Origin: Paramicrobacterium fandaimingii
GTDB lineage: Bacteria > Actinomycetota > Actinomycetes > Actinomycetales > Microbacteriaceae
Direction: 5' to 3'
Assembly (NCBI RefSeq): GCF_011751745.2
Contig: NZ_CP061170.1
Coordinates: 2,480,001 to 2,544,000, forward strand
Length of the DNA: 64,000 bases
The stretch's first letter is position 1, and each line of letters begins with the position of its first letter. The position numbers and the translations under genes are program-made. The notes beneath the pieces were generated by a model, which did no database searches, was not told where the DNA came from, and saw nothing but the letters and a program-made list of their open reading frames with translations. Of this stretch, positions 55,579 to 63,771 are shown in pieces.

Positions 55579-57852
55579 CTAGTTGAACCTCTGCTGCGGT
55601 GAGTTGTCTTGCTCTTCAATGAATCGCGCGCGCAGCACCTCGCGCACAACGGCTTCGCCGTATCTGCCGCTGCGCTGCTGCTGAGGCTGTTGCTGCGCGG
55701 CGGGCTGCTCGGCGGCAGCCTGCCGCGGAGCCTCTGCCTGCTCGGGCTTCGGCTGAGCCGCCTGTGGACTCGCCGTCGGTCTCGGCTCGGCGACGGGTGC
55801 CGGGGCTGTCGCTGCCCTCTGCTCGCTCACCCGGCTCGGAGCCTCGTCTGCGTCGTCATCGGAGGGAATTTGCACAACATTCCACCCGGTGACCGGTGCG
55901 TTCGATTCTGCGGCAGGCTCACTCGCGGGCACCGACTGCTGCGGCTGTGGCTCGCCAGTCGGCCGCGGCGCGACGGATGCCTGCTGCGCCGGAGCCGACG
56001 CCGGCTCGTCTGGCGGTGCAGCGTCTTCGTAGGGGTCGAACGGCGGCTCGTCGTCTGCGGGCGCCCACTCACTCTGCCCGACGGCGCTAGCAGCAGGCGC
56101 CGACGGGGCAGGCTCCTCGGGCTCAGCGGGTGGGCTGTCGCTCGTGCTGGAGGCTCGCGGCTCGCGCGGCGCGGCCTGGGCAGAAGAGGCTGACGAGGCG
56201 GCGCGCGCGCCGGGCTCGGGAGCGCCGTCGACCTTGGCGATGTACTTCACGCGCAGACCGAGAACGTCGACGATCGCCGCGCGAAGATGCTCGCTCGGAC
56301 CGTCTCCCGCGGCGAGCTTCTTGAACGATTCGAGGTCTTTCGGGCTCGGGAAGACGAGAGTGAGAATGTCTTCCTTGAGATCGCGGACATCGGCGTTCAT
56401 GATGAGCATCCACGTTGACCGCTTGGTCTTCGCCACCTGCTCAAGCACCTCAGGCCACGAATCGCGCAGCAGCTGAAGAGTGACGGGGCCGGTCGGCTTC
56501 GGTCGCGCCACGGGTGCGGGCTCTGTCGCCTTCTGCGCGGCAGGGGGCGTTTCGGCTGCCACCGGGCGCGTGGGCTCGGGCTGAGTGGGCTGGGACTGGG
56601 TGGGCCGGGACTGGGAAGCTGCGGCGGCGGGCGCTGGCTGCTGGCGGGCAGCAGGCGCCGCTGCGGGAGCGTGAGCGTCGGACTCCGAGGGCATTCCCGC
56701 GCGACGCTCGAGGCGTTCAACGCGGGCGAGAGCGCCCCGCTCGGTCTCGTCGACGGAGGGAACGAGCATGCGGGCGATCATCAGCTCAAGATGAAGCTTC
56801 GGTGACGTGGCACCCGTCATCTCGGTGAGCGCCGTGTTTGCGATGTCGGCTGTGCGTGACAGCTCGGCCTGGCCGAACAGCGCGGACTGCGTGATCATGC
56901 GCTCGAGCTCGTCTTCAGGGAGTCCACGCAGCACGGTGCCTGCGTTGCCCTGGGCAGCATCCACGATGATGAGATCGCGAAGCCGCTCGAGCAGATCGTC
57001 GACGAAGCGCCTGGGGTCTTGACCGGTCTGCACAACGCGGTCGACAGACTCGAAGGCGCCTTTCGCGTCGGCTCGGCCGATTGCGCCGACAACCTCGTCG
57101 AGGAGCGCCGAGTGCGTGTAGCCGAGCAGCGCGACGGCGCGCTCGTAGCCGACAGTCGTTCCGTCGGAGCCAGCCATGAGCTGGTCGAGAAGCGAGAGCG
57201 TGTCGCGTGGCGAACCGCCGCCGGCACGCACGACGAGCGGAAGCACGCCAGGTTCGACCTGCACGCCCTCTTCGTCGCACAGTCTCTGCGTGTACTCGAG
57301 CATCTGCGCCGGTGGCACCAGCCGGAACGGGTAGTGATGGGTACGCGAGCGGATGGTACCGATCACCTTGTCTGGCTCGGTTGTCGCGAAGATGAACTTA
57401 ATGTGGGGCGGCGGCTCTTCAACGATCTTGAGCAGAGCGTTGAAGCCCTGCGGCGTCACCATGTGGGCCTCGTCCAGAATGAAGATCTTGAACCTGTCGC
57501 GCGCGGGGGCGAAGACTGCGCGCTCACGGAGGTCGCGGGCATCATCGACACCGTTGTGGCTTGCGGCGTCGATCTCGACAACATCGAGCGACCCTCCGCC
57601 GTCACGGCTGAGCTCAACGCAGCTGGGGCAGGTGCCGCACGGGGTGTCTGTTGGGCCCTCTGCGCAGTTGAGGCAGCGGGCGAGGATGCGGGCGGATGTT
57701 GTCTTGCCGCAGCCTCGCGGACCACTGAACAGATACGCGTGATTGACACGGTCGGTGCGCAGTGCCGTGCGCAGCGGATCGGTCACCTGAGACTGACCGA
57801 TCATCTCTGAGAACGTCTCGGGCCGATAGCGGCGATACAGGGCGGTAACCAC
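55579..57852 (-). CDS. dnaX: DNA polymerase III subunits gamma/tau
   Basis: 757 residues. AAA+ clamp-loader ATPase: ALYRRYRPETFSEMIGQSQV, Walker A FSGPRGCGKTTSARILARCLNC with the zinc cysteines (C-x8-C-x2-C), Walker B FKIFILDEAHMVT, sensor IFATTEPDKV, and GGSPRDTLSLLDQL. After about residue 380 comes a long Ala/Pro/Gln-rich linker interrupted by a small folded tau-like segment (LQLLRDSWPEVLEQVAKTKRSTWMLIMNADVRDL...). No separate gamma frameshift site is evident. Leads the dnaX-recR operon. Confidence 0.96.
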   Translation of the reverse strand: MVTALYRRYRPETFSEMIGQSQVTDPLRTALRTDRVNHAYLFSGPRGCGKTTSARILARCLNCAEGPTDTPCGTCPSCVELSRDGGGSLDVVEIDAASHNGVDDARDLRERAVFAPARDRFKIFILDEAHMVTPQGFNALLKIVEEPPPHIKFIFATTEPDKVIGTIRSRTHHYPFRLVPPAQMLEYTQRLCDEEGVQVEPGVLPLVVRAGGGSPRDTLSLLDQLMAGSDGTTVGYERAVALLGYTHSALLDEVVGAIGRADAKGAFESVDRVVQTGQDPRRFVDDLLERLRDLIIVDAAQGNAGTVLRGLPEDELERMITQSALFGQAELSRTADIANTALTEMTGATSPKLHLELMIARMLVPSVDETERGALARVERLERRAGMPSESDAHAPAAAPAARQQPAPAAAASQSRPTQSQPTQPEPTRPVAAETPPAAQKATEPAPVARPKPTGPVTLQLLRDSWPEVLEQVAKTKRSTWMLIMNADVRDLKEDILTLVFPSPKDLESFKKLAAGDGPSEHLRAAIVDVLGLRVKYIAKVDGAPEPGARAASSASSAQAAPREPRASSTSDSPPAEPEEPAPSAPAASAVGQSEWAPADDEPPFDPYEDAAPPDEPASAPAQQASVAPRPTGEPQPQQSVPASEPAAESNAPVTGWNVVQIPSDDDADEAPSRVSEQRAATAPAPVAEPRPTASPQAAQPKPEQAEAPRQAAAEQPAAQQQPQQQRSGRYGEAVVREVLRARFIEEQDNSPQQRFN

Positions 57853-57973
57853 GACTCAATCGTAGTGGTCGCCGCTGACAATATGGCGACTCCGGACATT
57901 GCTGTGAATCAATCCCCGGGGTGGATCTCGGGGACCGTTTCCTGCCTCCAGGCCACTCCAGGCAACGTTCTGA

Positions 57974-58090
57974 CGGAGGTTAGTCACTGCGTTCGAATCG
58001 CGATCGATGCGGATGGGTGCAGCTCTGATGACGCGCAACCCACGAGACTTCGAGCTGGTCGACACGATGATCAGCATGATTGCGGTATAG
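57974..58090 (+). pseudogene. C-terminal fragment of a PIN-domain (VapC-like) toxin
   Basis: An open frame of 38 codons ending at 58088-58090 reads ...AFESRSMRMGAALMTRNPRDFELVDTMISMIAV. The GAALMTRNPRDFEL piece resembles the last conserved strand and helix of VapC PIN domains (xxLVTRNxxDF). No start and no catalytic upstream part exist in this frame (a TGA precedes it), so only a tail remains. The rest of the 270-base gap between dnaX and fliW shows nothing recognisable; csrA is not there. Confidence 0.45.
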
Positions 58091-58121
58091 CCGCGAGAAT
58101 CGCTGTGTTGAAAAAAACCAG

Positions 58122-58493
58122 CTACACCAGCGGTGCGCGAAGCGGGAAATCCTGGTCTTCGAGGATCATCTGCGCCGAACGCCCCGTCGCCGTATTCACA
58201 ACGACAGGCGCTTTCAGGTTGACGCTGACGCCCTCCTCAGACGGATTGGCGACTACGAGCACCCAGGCATCGTCTGCTGTCTTCAGCTGAATGAGCTCGA
58301 CCTGCTCATCGCTGATGATCGGAGCATAGTCGTCGAGCACGGTGTTCGGATCGAGAAGAAACACACGCACGGCCTCGTCGGCAATCGCGCGCAACGCGAA
58401 GAGACCCTCGGAACCGTCGACCGGGGCAAGCTCGAAATCTGTGTGAGGAAAGAAGCCGGGTGGCGGGGCGACAAAGCTCAGTGCCGCGCTCAT
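58122..58493 (-). CDS. fliW: Flagellar assembly factor FliW
   Basis: 123 residues: PPGFFPHTDFELAPVDGSEGLFALRAIADEAVRVFLLDP, IISDEQVELIQLKTADDAWVLVVANPSEEGVSVNLKAPVVVNTATGRSAQMIL, the FliW pattern (PG...F.L....L..L....V.F.ll.P; NL.APivvN...r.g.QviL). In Bacillus FliW binds flagellin and the translational repressor CsrA, coupling flagellin synthesis to secretion. It is the last gene of the flgN-flgK-flgL-fliW operon and overlaps flgL by four bases. Confidence 0.92.
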   Translation of the reverse strand: MSAALSFVAPPPGFFPHTDFELAPVDGSEGLFALRAIADEAVRVFLLDPNTVLDDYAPIISDEQVELIQLKTADDAWVLVVANPSEEGVSVNLKAPVVVNTATGRSAQMILEDQDFPLRAPLV

Positions 58494-59392
58494 CGCAGAA
58501 AGTCCATGAGCGTCGGCTGCAGCACACGACTCGTGACGGCGAGCGCAGATTGGTACACGAGCTCCTGCGCCTTGAGATCGATGATCACTTCGACCGAGTC
58601 GACGTCCTCAATCGAGGCGCGACGCGACTCCAACGACACGGATGCGTCCACGGTCAGCTCCTTCGCTCGTTCGATCTGCGACTGCCGGGCACCAACGGCA
58701 CCCTGGGTACCGAGCATAGCGGTGATGCGATCATCGATCTCATCGAGCCGCGAACTGATGTTGACCCCAGATCGGAGGTCTCCCACGATGTTGTCGATGA
58801 GGGCGAACGCCGATTCGTCCCCTTCTCCGAACACCGCGCTGCCATCAGCATCCACTCGTACTGTCGTGTTGTCTGACACCCGCCGCGTCACTTCGGAGCC
58901 GGCAACACCGGTGAACGCATACCGTTCGGGGTCGGCCGGGTCGACGACGAAGGCGCTGCCCGAATTCGACGTTCCGGCAAACACACTCCGACCGAGAAGG
59001 CTCGTGTTCGCCTGGGCGAGAAGCTCGTCGCGAATTCCCTCGAGCTCGACAGCGATCGCCTCTTTCGCCGTGGCATCGAGCGCACCGTCGTTGGCACCCT
59101 GCACCGTGAGAACGCGCACCCGGTTCATGAGCGACGTGCTTGCCGAGATCGCAGAATCGACGGTTGTCACCCACGCGAGGCCGTCGTCGAGGTTGCGGGC
59201 GTACTGCTCGTTGCGGCGCTGCTCGGCGTGCAGACCCAGGGTCGTCGCCGCTGCCGAGGGGCTCTCTGACGGCACAGAGAATGCCTTCTGAGAGGTTGCC
59301 TGCGCCTGAAGCCGCGAGAGCTCCGACAAGTTGCCCTGCAGGTTGCGCAGCGACGACTGCACCATCGTCGACGAGGTTACGCGCGAGAACAT
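58490..59392 (-). CDS. flgL: Flagellar hook-associated protein 3 (hook-filament junction)
   Basis: 300 residues from the ATG at 59392 (MFSRVTSSTMVQSSLRNLQGNLSELSRLQAQATSQKAFSVPSESP), with the flagellin-like N-terminal D0/D1 helices and the C-terminal VDSVEVIIDLKAQELVYQSALAVTSRVLQPTLMDFLR helix. This is the HAP3 pattern. It joins the hook to the filament on the cell surface after export. flgK is immediately upstream (13-base gap). Confidence 0.93.
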   Translation of the reverse strand: MFSRVTSSTMVQSSLRNLQGNLSELSRLQAQATSQKAFSVPSESPSAAATTLGLHAEQRRNEQYARNLDDGLAWVTTVDSAISASTSLMNRVRVLTVQGANDGALDATAKEAIAVELEGIRDELLAQANTSLLGRSVFAGTSNSGSAFVVDPADPERYAFTGVAGSEVTRRVSDNTTVRVDADGSAVFGEGDESAFALIDNIVGDLRSGVNISSRLDEIDDRITAMLGTQGAVGARQSQIERAKELTVDASVSLESRRASIEDVDSVEVIIDLKAQELVYQSALAVTSRVLQPTLMDFLR

Positions 59393-59405
59393 GTGACTCC
59401 TTGGA

Positions 59406-60815
59406 TTATCGTCCGACGAGGCCGGTGCGGTTGATGAGCACGTCAAGCGCCTCATCGACGGCCGTCAGCACGCGGGCTGCCGCCTGATACGCCGTCTGGT
59501 AGGTGAGCAGGTTGATTGTCTCTTCGTCGCCGTCGACAGACGCGACAGACTGCTGCGCGCCGACAGCAGTGACGGATGCCGTCTCGGCAAGGTTTGCGCG
59601 CTGCGCGCTGCCCGCTGTCGCGACGCCGAAGGTCGTGACCACCTCGGTCCACACCGCGTCGGGCGATGCCGCCTGCTGCCCGATCTGCGAGATCGCGTCG
59701 GCGATGCTGCCGTCAAACGCTCCAGCGCCGGGAGCCGCGAGCGCCAGTTCTGCACGCGTCTGGGGAACGACGCTGAGGTTCAGCGCCGCGGGACCGTTTG
59801 CGTCAATGGCGAAGAAGTCGCCTCCCGCGACACCGTCGACGGTCTCGCCCGTGCGATGCACCGCATTGACACTGGCCGCGAGCTCCGTTGCTACCTCGTT
59901 GTAGGCATCGGCAAGCTGAGCGAGAGTGCCGCCCTCGCTGGCCGGGGCGAGAACCGACAGCATGCCGCCGAGTTCACCTCCCGACAGACCGATCGCGGTT
60001 CCGGGCCGGGTTTCCCACGCGACCGTGACGCGCTCACCTGCGGCGACGCCCGTCGGTCCGCCCGTCACGAGGTGTCGGGAGTTGACGCCGTCGACGAGGG
60101 CGTTTCCGTCGATGCGCACCGTCAGCGTTCCGTCTGCCTCGAGCGTCGACTGGCCTCCGGCCATGCGGGCCACGTTCTGAGCAAGCAGATTGCGCTGGTC
60201 GATGAGCTCGTTTGCCGACCGGCCGGAATTGAGAGCATTGCGAATCTCGCCGTTCAACGTCGCAATCTGATCGCCGGCGACGTTCACCTGCGTCACGATG
60301 CGGTCAACGTCGGCCCGCACGTTGTTCCACTGCGAGCTGACGGCGCTGTAGCCGGCGGAGATCTGAGAGGTGAGCACCGACGCATCGTTGAGCACGACTG
60401 CCGCTGCGGCATCCGAATCGGGCGCGTTGGCGAGATCTTGCCAGCCCGACCAAAACCCGGAGAGCGTGTTCGAGAGCCCCATCTCTGACGGCTCGGCCAT
60501 CGCCGCCTCTGCGGTCAGTGCGACGGTTGCGCGCGTCGACCAGAACCCCGAGGCCGCCAGCGTGTCGCGCACCCGGGCGTCGAGCATCGCGTTGCCGAGA
60601 CGCGCGATGCCGTCAACCTGCACTCCCTGGCCCGGCACCGCGCCGAGGCTGAAGCGCCCGGCCTGCGCGACGGCGTCGATCGCCGAAGTCGTCAAGCGCT
60701 GCCTCGTGTATCCCGCTGACGTCTGGTTGGCGATGTTCTGACCCGTGAGTTCGATTCCGAGCCTCGCCGCCGCCAACGCCGAGTATGCGGTGTTGATGCC
60801 GCTGAACGTAGACAT
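59406..60815 (-). CDS. flgK: Flagellar hook-associated protein 1
   Basis: 469 residues. N-terminus STFSGINTAYSALAAARLGIELTGQNIANQTSAGYTRQRL is the rod/hook-type motif (ANxxTxGYxRQ), with GVQVDGIARLGNAMLDARVRD following. C-terminus SVDGDEETINLLTYQTAYQAAARVLTAVDEALDVLIN is the FlgK signature. It is exported and sits between hook and filament. Lies 8 bases downstream of flgN. Confidence 0.95.
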   Translation of the reverse strand: MSTFSGINTAYSALAAARLGIELTGQNIANQTSAGYTRQRLTTSAIDAVAQAGRFSLGAVPGQGVQVDGIARLGNAMLDARVRDTLAASGFWSTRATVALTAEAAMAEPSEMGLSNTLSGFWSGWQDLANAPDSDAAAAVVLNDASVLTSQISAGYSAVSSQWNNVRADVDRIVTQVNVAGDQIATLNGEIRNALNSGRSANELIDQRNLLAQNVARMAGGQSTLEADGTLTVRIDGNALVDGVNSRHLVTGGPTGVAAGERVTVAWETRPGTAIGLSGGELGGMLSVLAPASEGGTLAQLADAYNEVATELAASVNAVHRTGETVDGVAGGDFFAIDANGPAALNLSVVPQTRAELALAAPGAGAFDGSIADAISQIGQQAASPDAVWTEVVTTFGVATAGSAQRANLAETASVTAVGAQQSVASVDGDEETINLLTYQTAYQAAARVLTAVDEALDVLINRTGLVGR

Positions 60816-60823
60816 TCTCTTCC

Positions 60824-61306
60824 CTAAAGCTCGGTGTCGATGATGCGTGCCGAGTCATCGCGCGACGAATCACCGTGTGACGTGTACACGCCCGTTTCGA
60901 CGTCCAACCCGGCGATCGTCTCTTGCGTCGCTCGCATTGCCGCACGCAGGTACTGCTCGTTTGCGTTGCGCAGCTGAGCGATCTCTTCTGTCAGCTCGGT
61001 CATCGCCCGAAGGTGATCACCGAAGATGTCCCCCCATGGCCCCGACGGCGCGTGACCGATGATTTCTCTGAGCGTCGCGTTCTCTGGAGCACCCCACTCG
61101 TCAGCAACCGCCGCAACCTCGACGGCACGCCCGAGCCCCGCTGTGCGAAGCCGTTCGAGCACCTGCTCGACCTCACGCGTGGCAAACTGAATCCAGCGAG
61201 ACTTGCCCGCTGTCAGCAACAGCTGCTCTTCTTCCAGCTTGAAAAGCAGCATCTCGAGGAGCTCGCGCTCTCTCCACAGCAACATTGATAGTTCATTGGC
61301 AGCCAC
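60824..61306 (-). CDS. flgN: FlgN-family flagellar export chaperone
   Basis: 160 residues from a GTG at 61306, chosen because GAGGTGAG stands seven bases upstream and because a sigma-28 promoter at 61352-61378 would start the transcript near 61345, leaving the ATG at 61348 out of the message. An almost all-helical protein (NELSMLLWRERELLEMLLFKLEEEQLLLTAGKSRWI, then RAMTELTEEIAQLRNANEQYLRAAMRATQETIAGL). It probably keeps FlgK and FlgL soluble until export. It is the first gene of the operon. Confidence 0.8.
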   Translation of the reverse strand: MAANELSMLLWRERELLEMLLFKLEEEQLLLTAGKSRWIQFATREVEQVLERLRTAGLGRAVEVAAVADEWGAPENATLREIIGHAPSGPWGDIFGDHLRAMTELTEEIAQLRNANEQYLRAAMRATQETIAGLDVETGVYTSHGDSSRDDSARIIDTEL

Positions 61307-61351
61307 GAACTCACCTCTTTTCTCCATCAGCTCAATCGTCATCACCATGCT

Positions 61352-61378
61352 CTATCGGCCGGTGCGGTGAACGCGTTA
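61352..61378 (-). promoter_or_regulatory. Sigma-28 (FliA) promoter of flgN-flgK-flgL-fliW
   Basis: On the minus strand TAAC, 15 bases, GCCGATAG, the same -35, spacing and -10 as before both flagellin genes. Confidence 0.8.
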
Positions 61379-61527
61379 CGAGCTGAAATGGGGAGTTCTC
61401 CCCATCGACATTCTGAACGGACAGGCTTATAAGCCTCTGTTAGACCCCGTTTTGGGGGCACCGTGTGAGTGGATACTTTCGCGCACGACTGTAACTATTA
61501 CATCGGTGAACGAATGAGGTTCTCTTG

Positions 61528-61626
61528 ATGGTTTCGATGCGAAATTCTGCACCGTTCTTCGACCGCCTGGCCGGAGCCCACAACCCGATGTGGAAACCGG
61601 TCGAGAGCGCGTCACTCGCACGCTGA
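61528..61626 (+). CDS. Small open frame before fliA (uncertain)
   Basis: A 32-codon frame with GAGG eight bases before its ATG: VSMRNSAPFFDRLAGAHNPMWKPVESASLAR. It lies in the 340-base region between the divergent flgN and fliA genes. It may be a leader peptide or chance; I recognise no family. Confidence 0.25.
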   Translation: MVSMRNSAPFFDRLAGAHNPMWKPVESASLAR

Positions 61627-61719
61627 GCCGGTCGTCATGTTCCCGCATTTCGACTCGCGCCTCCCCTGGGCGCACCCAAAAATGCCGTGCGGCACAAACT
61701 GAGAGTGTCAGGGAAGAAG

Positions 61720-62526
61720 ATGAAGCGAGCAGAACGCAATCGTCTCATTGAAGAGAACCTCCCACTAGTCGGGTACCTTGTTGCCGATGTGTGGGCGCGC
61801 GCGACGCACCTGTCGCGCGAAGACCTCGCTTCTGTCGGCTCTGTCGCCCTCGTGACGGCTGCCGATGCGTTTGACTCGTCACTCGGCGTTCCCTTCGGGG
61901 CCTTTGCTCGCCGCAGAATTCTCGGGGCGTTCGCTGATGAGATGCGTTCCATGGACTGGGCATCCCGCGGCATCCGCAAACGCATTAAAGAGACCCTCGT
62001 CGTGCAGGAGACCTTGACCGCAGGGCTCGGCCGCACCCCGACCATCACCGAGATGGCCACGGCGATGGGCACCGATCGCGAAACAATCAGCGAAACGCTG
62101 GCGGATGCTGCCCGAACCGTGACAACACTCGAAGACCCCACCGCGCAGTCGATCGCCTCGGAGATTCCGCTCCCCGAAGAGAGCGTGCTGCTCGGCGAAC
62201 GACTCGAAGTGCTGGAGATCGCCATCAAGGCGCTTCCCGAACGCATGGCTCGCATCATCCGTGATGTGTACTTCGATGACCGGCCGGTCAAAGACATTGC
62301 CGCAGAGCTGGGCATCTCTCACTCGGCGGTGTCGCAGCAGCGCTCGGAGGCCGTGCGGCTGCTTCACGACGCGCTCAACGCCTACTTCGTTGAGAAGCCG
62401 GGGGCTGAAGTCGCTTCCACCTCGCGGGTTTCCACGGCGTCGCGCGCCGCGTACTTCGCTCGCATGGCCGAACACAGCAACGTACGTATCTCGACGGTGT
62501 TTCGTCAGCACGCTCTGGCGGTCTGA
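61720..62526 (+). CDS. fliA: Flagellar sigma factor FliA (sigma-28 family)
   Basis: 268 residues from the ATG at 61720, preceded by AGGGA; in-frame GTG codons upstream (61687) are less well placed. Region 2: NRLIEENLPLVGYLVADVWARATHLSREDLASVGSVALVTAADAFDSSLGVPFGAFARRRILGAFADEMRSMDW. Region 3: LTAGLGRTPTITEMATAMGTDRETI. Region 4: LPERMARIIRDVYFDDRPVKDIAAELGISHSAVSQQRSEAVRLL. It directs transcription of the class-III flagellar genes, whose promoters (TAAC-N15-GCCGATAG) are visible before flgN and the flagellins. A C-terminal extension of about 35 residues is unusual. Confidence 0.92.
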   Translation: MKRAERNRLIEENLPLVGYLVADVWARATHLSREDLASVGSVALVTAADAFDSSLGVPFGAFARRRILGAFADEMRSMDWASRGIRKRIKETLVVQETLTAGLGRTPTITEMATAMGTDRETISETLADAARTVTTLEDPTAQSIASEIPLPEESVLLGERLEVLEIAIKALPERMARIIRDVYFDDRPVKDIAAELGISHSAVSQQRSEAVRLLHDALNAYFVEKPGAEVASTSRVSTASRAAYFARMAEHSNVRISTVFRQHALAV

Positions 62527-62655
62527 TCTCATCGCAACACCCTCTCTACGGCCGTGAGCCGTTCCGCGCCGTCTGTCAGCTTTTCATCGTACGTGACAAA
62601 TATTCACGTTTTGTGCGCAGGGCGCAAGTCCCCCGTCGGGAGGGCACGGCACGCC

Positions 62656-62682
62656 TAACATCCTCATTCCCCCTGCCGATAG
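62656..62682 (+). promoter_or_regulatory. Sigma-28 (FliA) promoter of the first flagellin gene
   Basis: TAAC at 62656, 15 bases, GCCGATAG at 62675-62682. About 55 bases of leader follow before the ATG. Confidence 0.85.
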
Positions 62683-62690
62683 CTGACAAC

Positions 62691-62710
62691 AGAGCCCATG
62701 GATGGGCTCT
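62691..62710 (+). promoter_or_regulatory. Leader hairpin of the first flagellin mRNA
   Basis: AGAGCCCA-TGGA-TGGGCTCT: an 8-bp stem with loop UGGA (GGA exposed) upstream of CGGAGGAACC and the ATG. The identical hairpin precedes the second flagellin. Confidence 0.65.
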
Positions 62711-62970
62711 GCACCATGACCCACTCACGGAGGAACCAACAATGGGTATGCAAATCAACACAAACGTTGCGGCACTCAACGCGTACCGCAACCTGTCGAA
62801 CACGCAGAACGATCTGTCGAATTCGCTGGAGAAGCTCTCGAGCGGTCTGCGCATCAACCGGGCAGCAGACGATGCTGCCGGCCTCGCGATCTCCGAGGGC
62901 CTGCGCTCGCAGGTCAACGGCCTGAACGTTGCAGCCCGCAACGCGCAGGACGGCATCTCGGTCATCCAGA
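62691..62970 (+). repeat. 280-bp exact direct repeat (copy 1; copy 2 at 63721-64000)
   Basis: The leader and first 229 coding bases of the first flagellin are identical to 63721-64000. The identity stops only at the window end, so it may be longer. Confidence 0.95.
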
Positions 62971-63611
62971 CCGCGGAAGGTGCACTGACCGAGGTCCACT
63001 CAATTCTTCAGCGCGTCCGCGACCTCGCTGTTCAGGCCGGCAACGACTCGAACAACACCGAATCACGCGCAGCGATTCAGACGGAAGTGACACAGCTGAC
63101 CGACGAGCTCGTACGCATCGCCGATGCAACGAACTTCAACGGGATCGATCTACTGAAGGGCGGCGACCTCACATTCCAGGTTGGTGCCGACGGTGGCGCC
63201 GCGTCTCAGATCACTGTGTCGCTTGCCGACATGCAGGACGCTCTTTCGTCAATCACAGCCTTGACCTACGCCGCTGGTGCTCCGACGACGCACACACCTG
63301 ACGCGACGAACTACCTGTTCGACTCGGCAGCGAATGCGGCACTCGCGATCACCGCGATCGACACGGCCATCACGAAGGTGTCGTCTGCGCGTGCCGAGCT
63401 CGGTGCGTCGCAGAACCGCTTCGAGTCGACGATCAACAGCCTCAACGTCTCCTCGGAGAACCTTGCCGCTGCTGAGAGCCGCATCCGCGACACCGACATG
63501 GCGTCAGAGATGGTCAAGTACACCGCAGCGAACATCCTGTCGCAGGCAGGCACAGCAATGCTCGCCCAGGCCAACCAGGCAAACCAGGGCGTACTCCAGC
63601 TGCTCCGCTAA
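62742..63611 (+). CDS. Flagellin
   Basis: 289 residues from the ATG at 62742, after GGAGG. N-terminal D0/D1: MQINTNVAALNAYRNLSNTQNDLSNSLEKLSSGLRINRAADDAAGLAISEGLRSQVNGL. A short variable centre (about 165-205). C-terminal D1/D0: TAITKVSSARAELGASQNRFESTINSLNVSSENLAAAESRIRDTDMASEMVKYTAANILSQAGTAMLAQANQANQGVLQLLR. This is the filament protein, secreted by the flagellar export apparatus. A strong terminator follows and then a second copy. Confidence 0.96.
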   Translation: MGMQINTNVAALNAYRNLSNTQNDLSNSLEKLSSGLRINRAADDAAGLAISEGLRSQVNGLNVAARNAQDGISVIQTAEGALTEVHSILQRVRDLAVQAGNDSNNTESRAAIQTEVTQLTDELVRIADATNFNGIDLLKGGDLTFQVGADGGAASQITVSLADMQDALSSITALTYAAGAPTTHTPDATNYLFDSAANAALAITAIDTAITKVSSARAELGASQNRFESTINSLNVSSENLAAAESRIRDTDMASEMVKYTAANILSQAGTAMLAQANQANQGVLQLLR

Positions 63612-63621
63612 CACCGGTGAT

Positions 63622-63654
63622 GAGCGCTCGACGGCAGACCGCCGTCGAGCGCTC
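63622..63654 (+). terminator. Rho-independent terminator after the first flagellin
   Basis: Perfect 14-bp stem GAGCGCTCGACGGC / GCCGTCGAGCGCTC with a 5-base loop, followed by GTTGCTTTT. Confidence 0.85.
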
Positions 63655-63684
63655 GTTGCTTTTCCCCACGCGACAACGTCCGCC

Positions 63685-63711
63685 TAACGGTTCTCTGCTC
63701 GATGCCGATAG
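63685..63711 (+). promoter_or_regulatory. Sigma-28 (FliA) promoter of the second flagellin gene
   Basis: TAAC at 63685, 15 bases, GCCGATAG at 63704-63711; same pattern as the first flagellin promoter though the spacer sequence differs. Confidence 0.85.
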
Positions 63712-63720
63712 GTGAGGATA

Positions 63721-63740
63721 AGAGCCCATGGATGGGCTCT
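63721..63740 (+). promoter_or_regulatory. Leader hairpin of the second flagellin mRNA
   Basis: Identical to 62691-62710: 8-bp stem with loop UGGA. Confidence 0.65.
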
Positions 63741-63771
63741 GCACCATGACCCACTCACGGAGGAACCAACA

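Noticed and set aside
57019..57810. 263-codon frame antisense to dnaX
   Set aside because: No motif; dnaX Walker and zinc motifs are clear on the opposite strand.
57980..58000. tRNA T-loop-like GTTCGAATC near dnaX
   Set aside because: No matching acceptor stem, anticodon arm or CCA end could be folded around it; the sequence reads as part of the PIN fragment.
58080..59291. 403-codon plus-strand frame across fliW/flgL
   Set aside because: Shadow of two well-recognised flagellar genes on the other strand.
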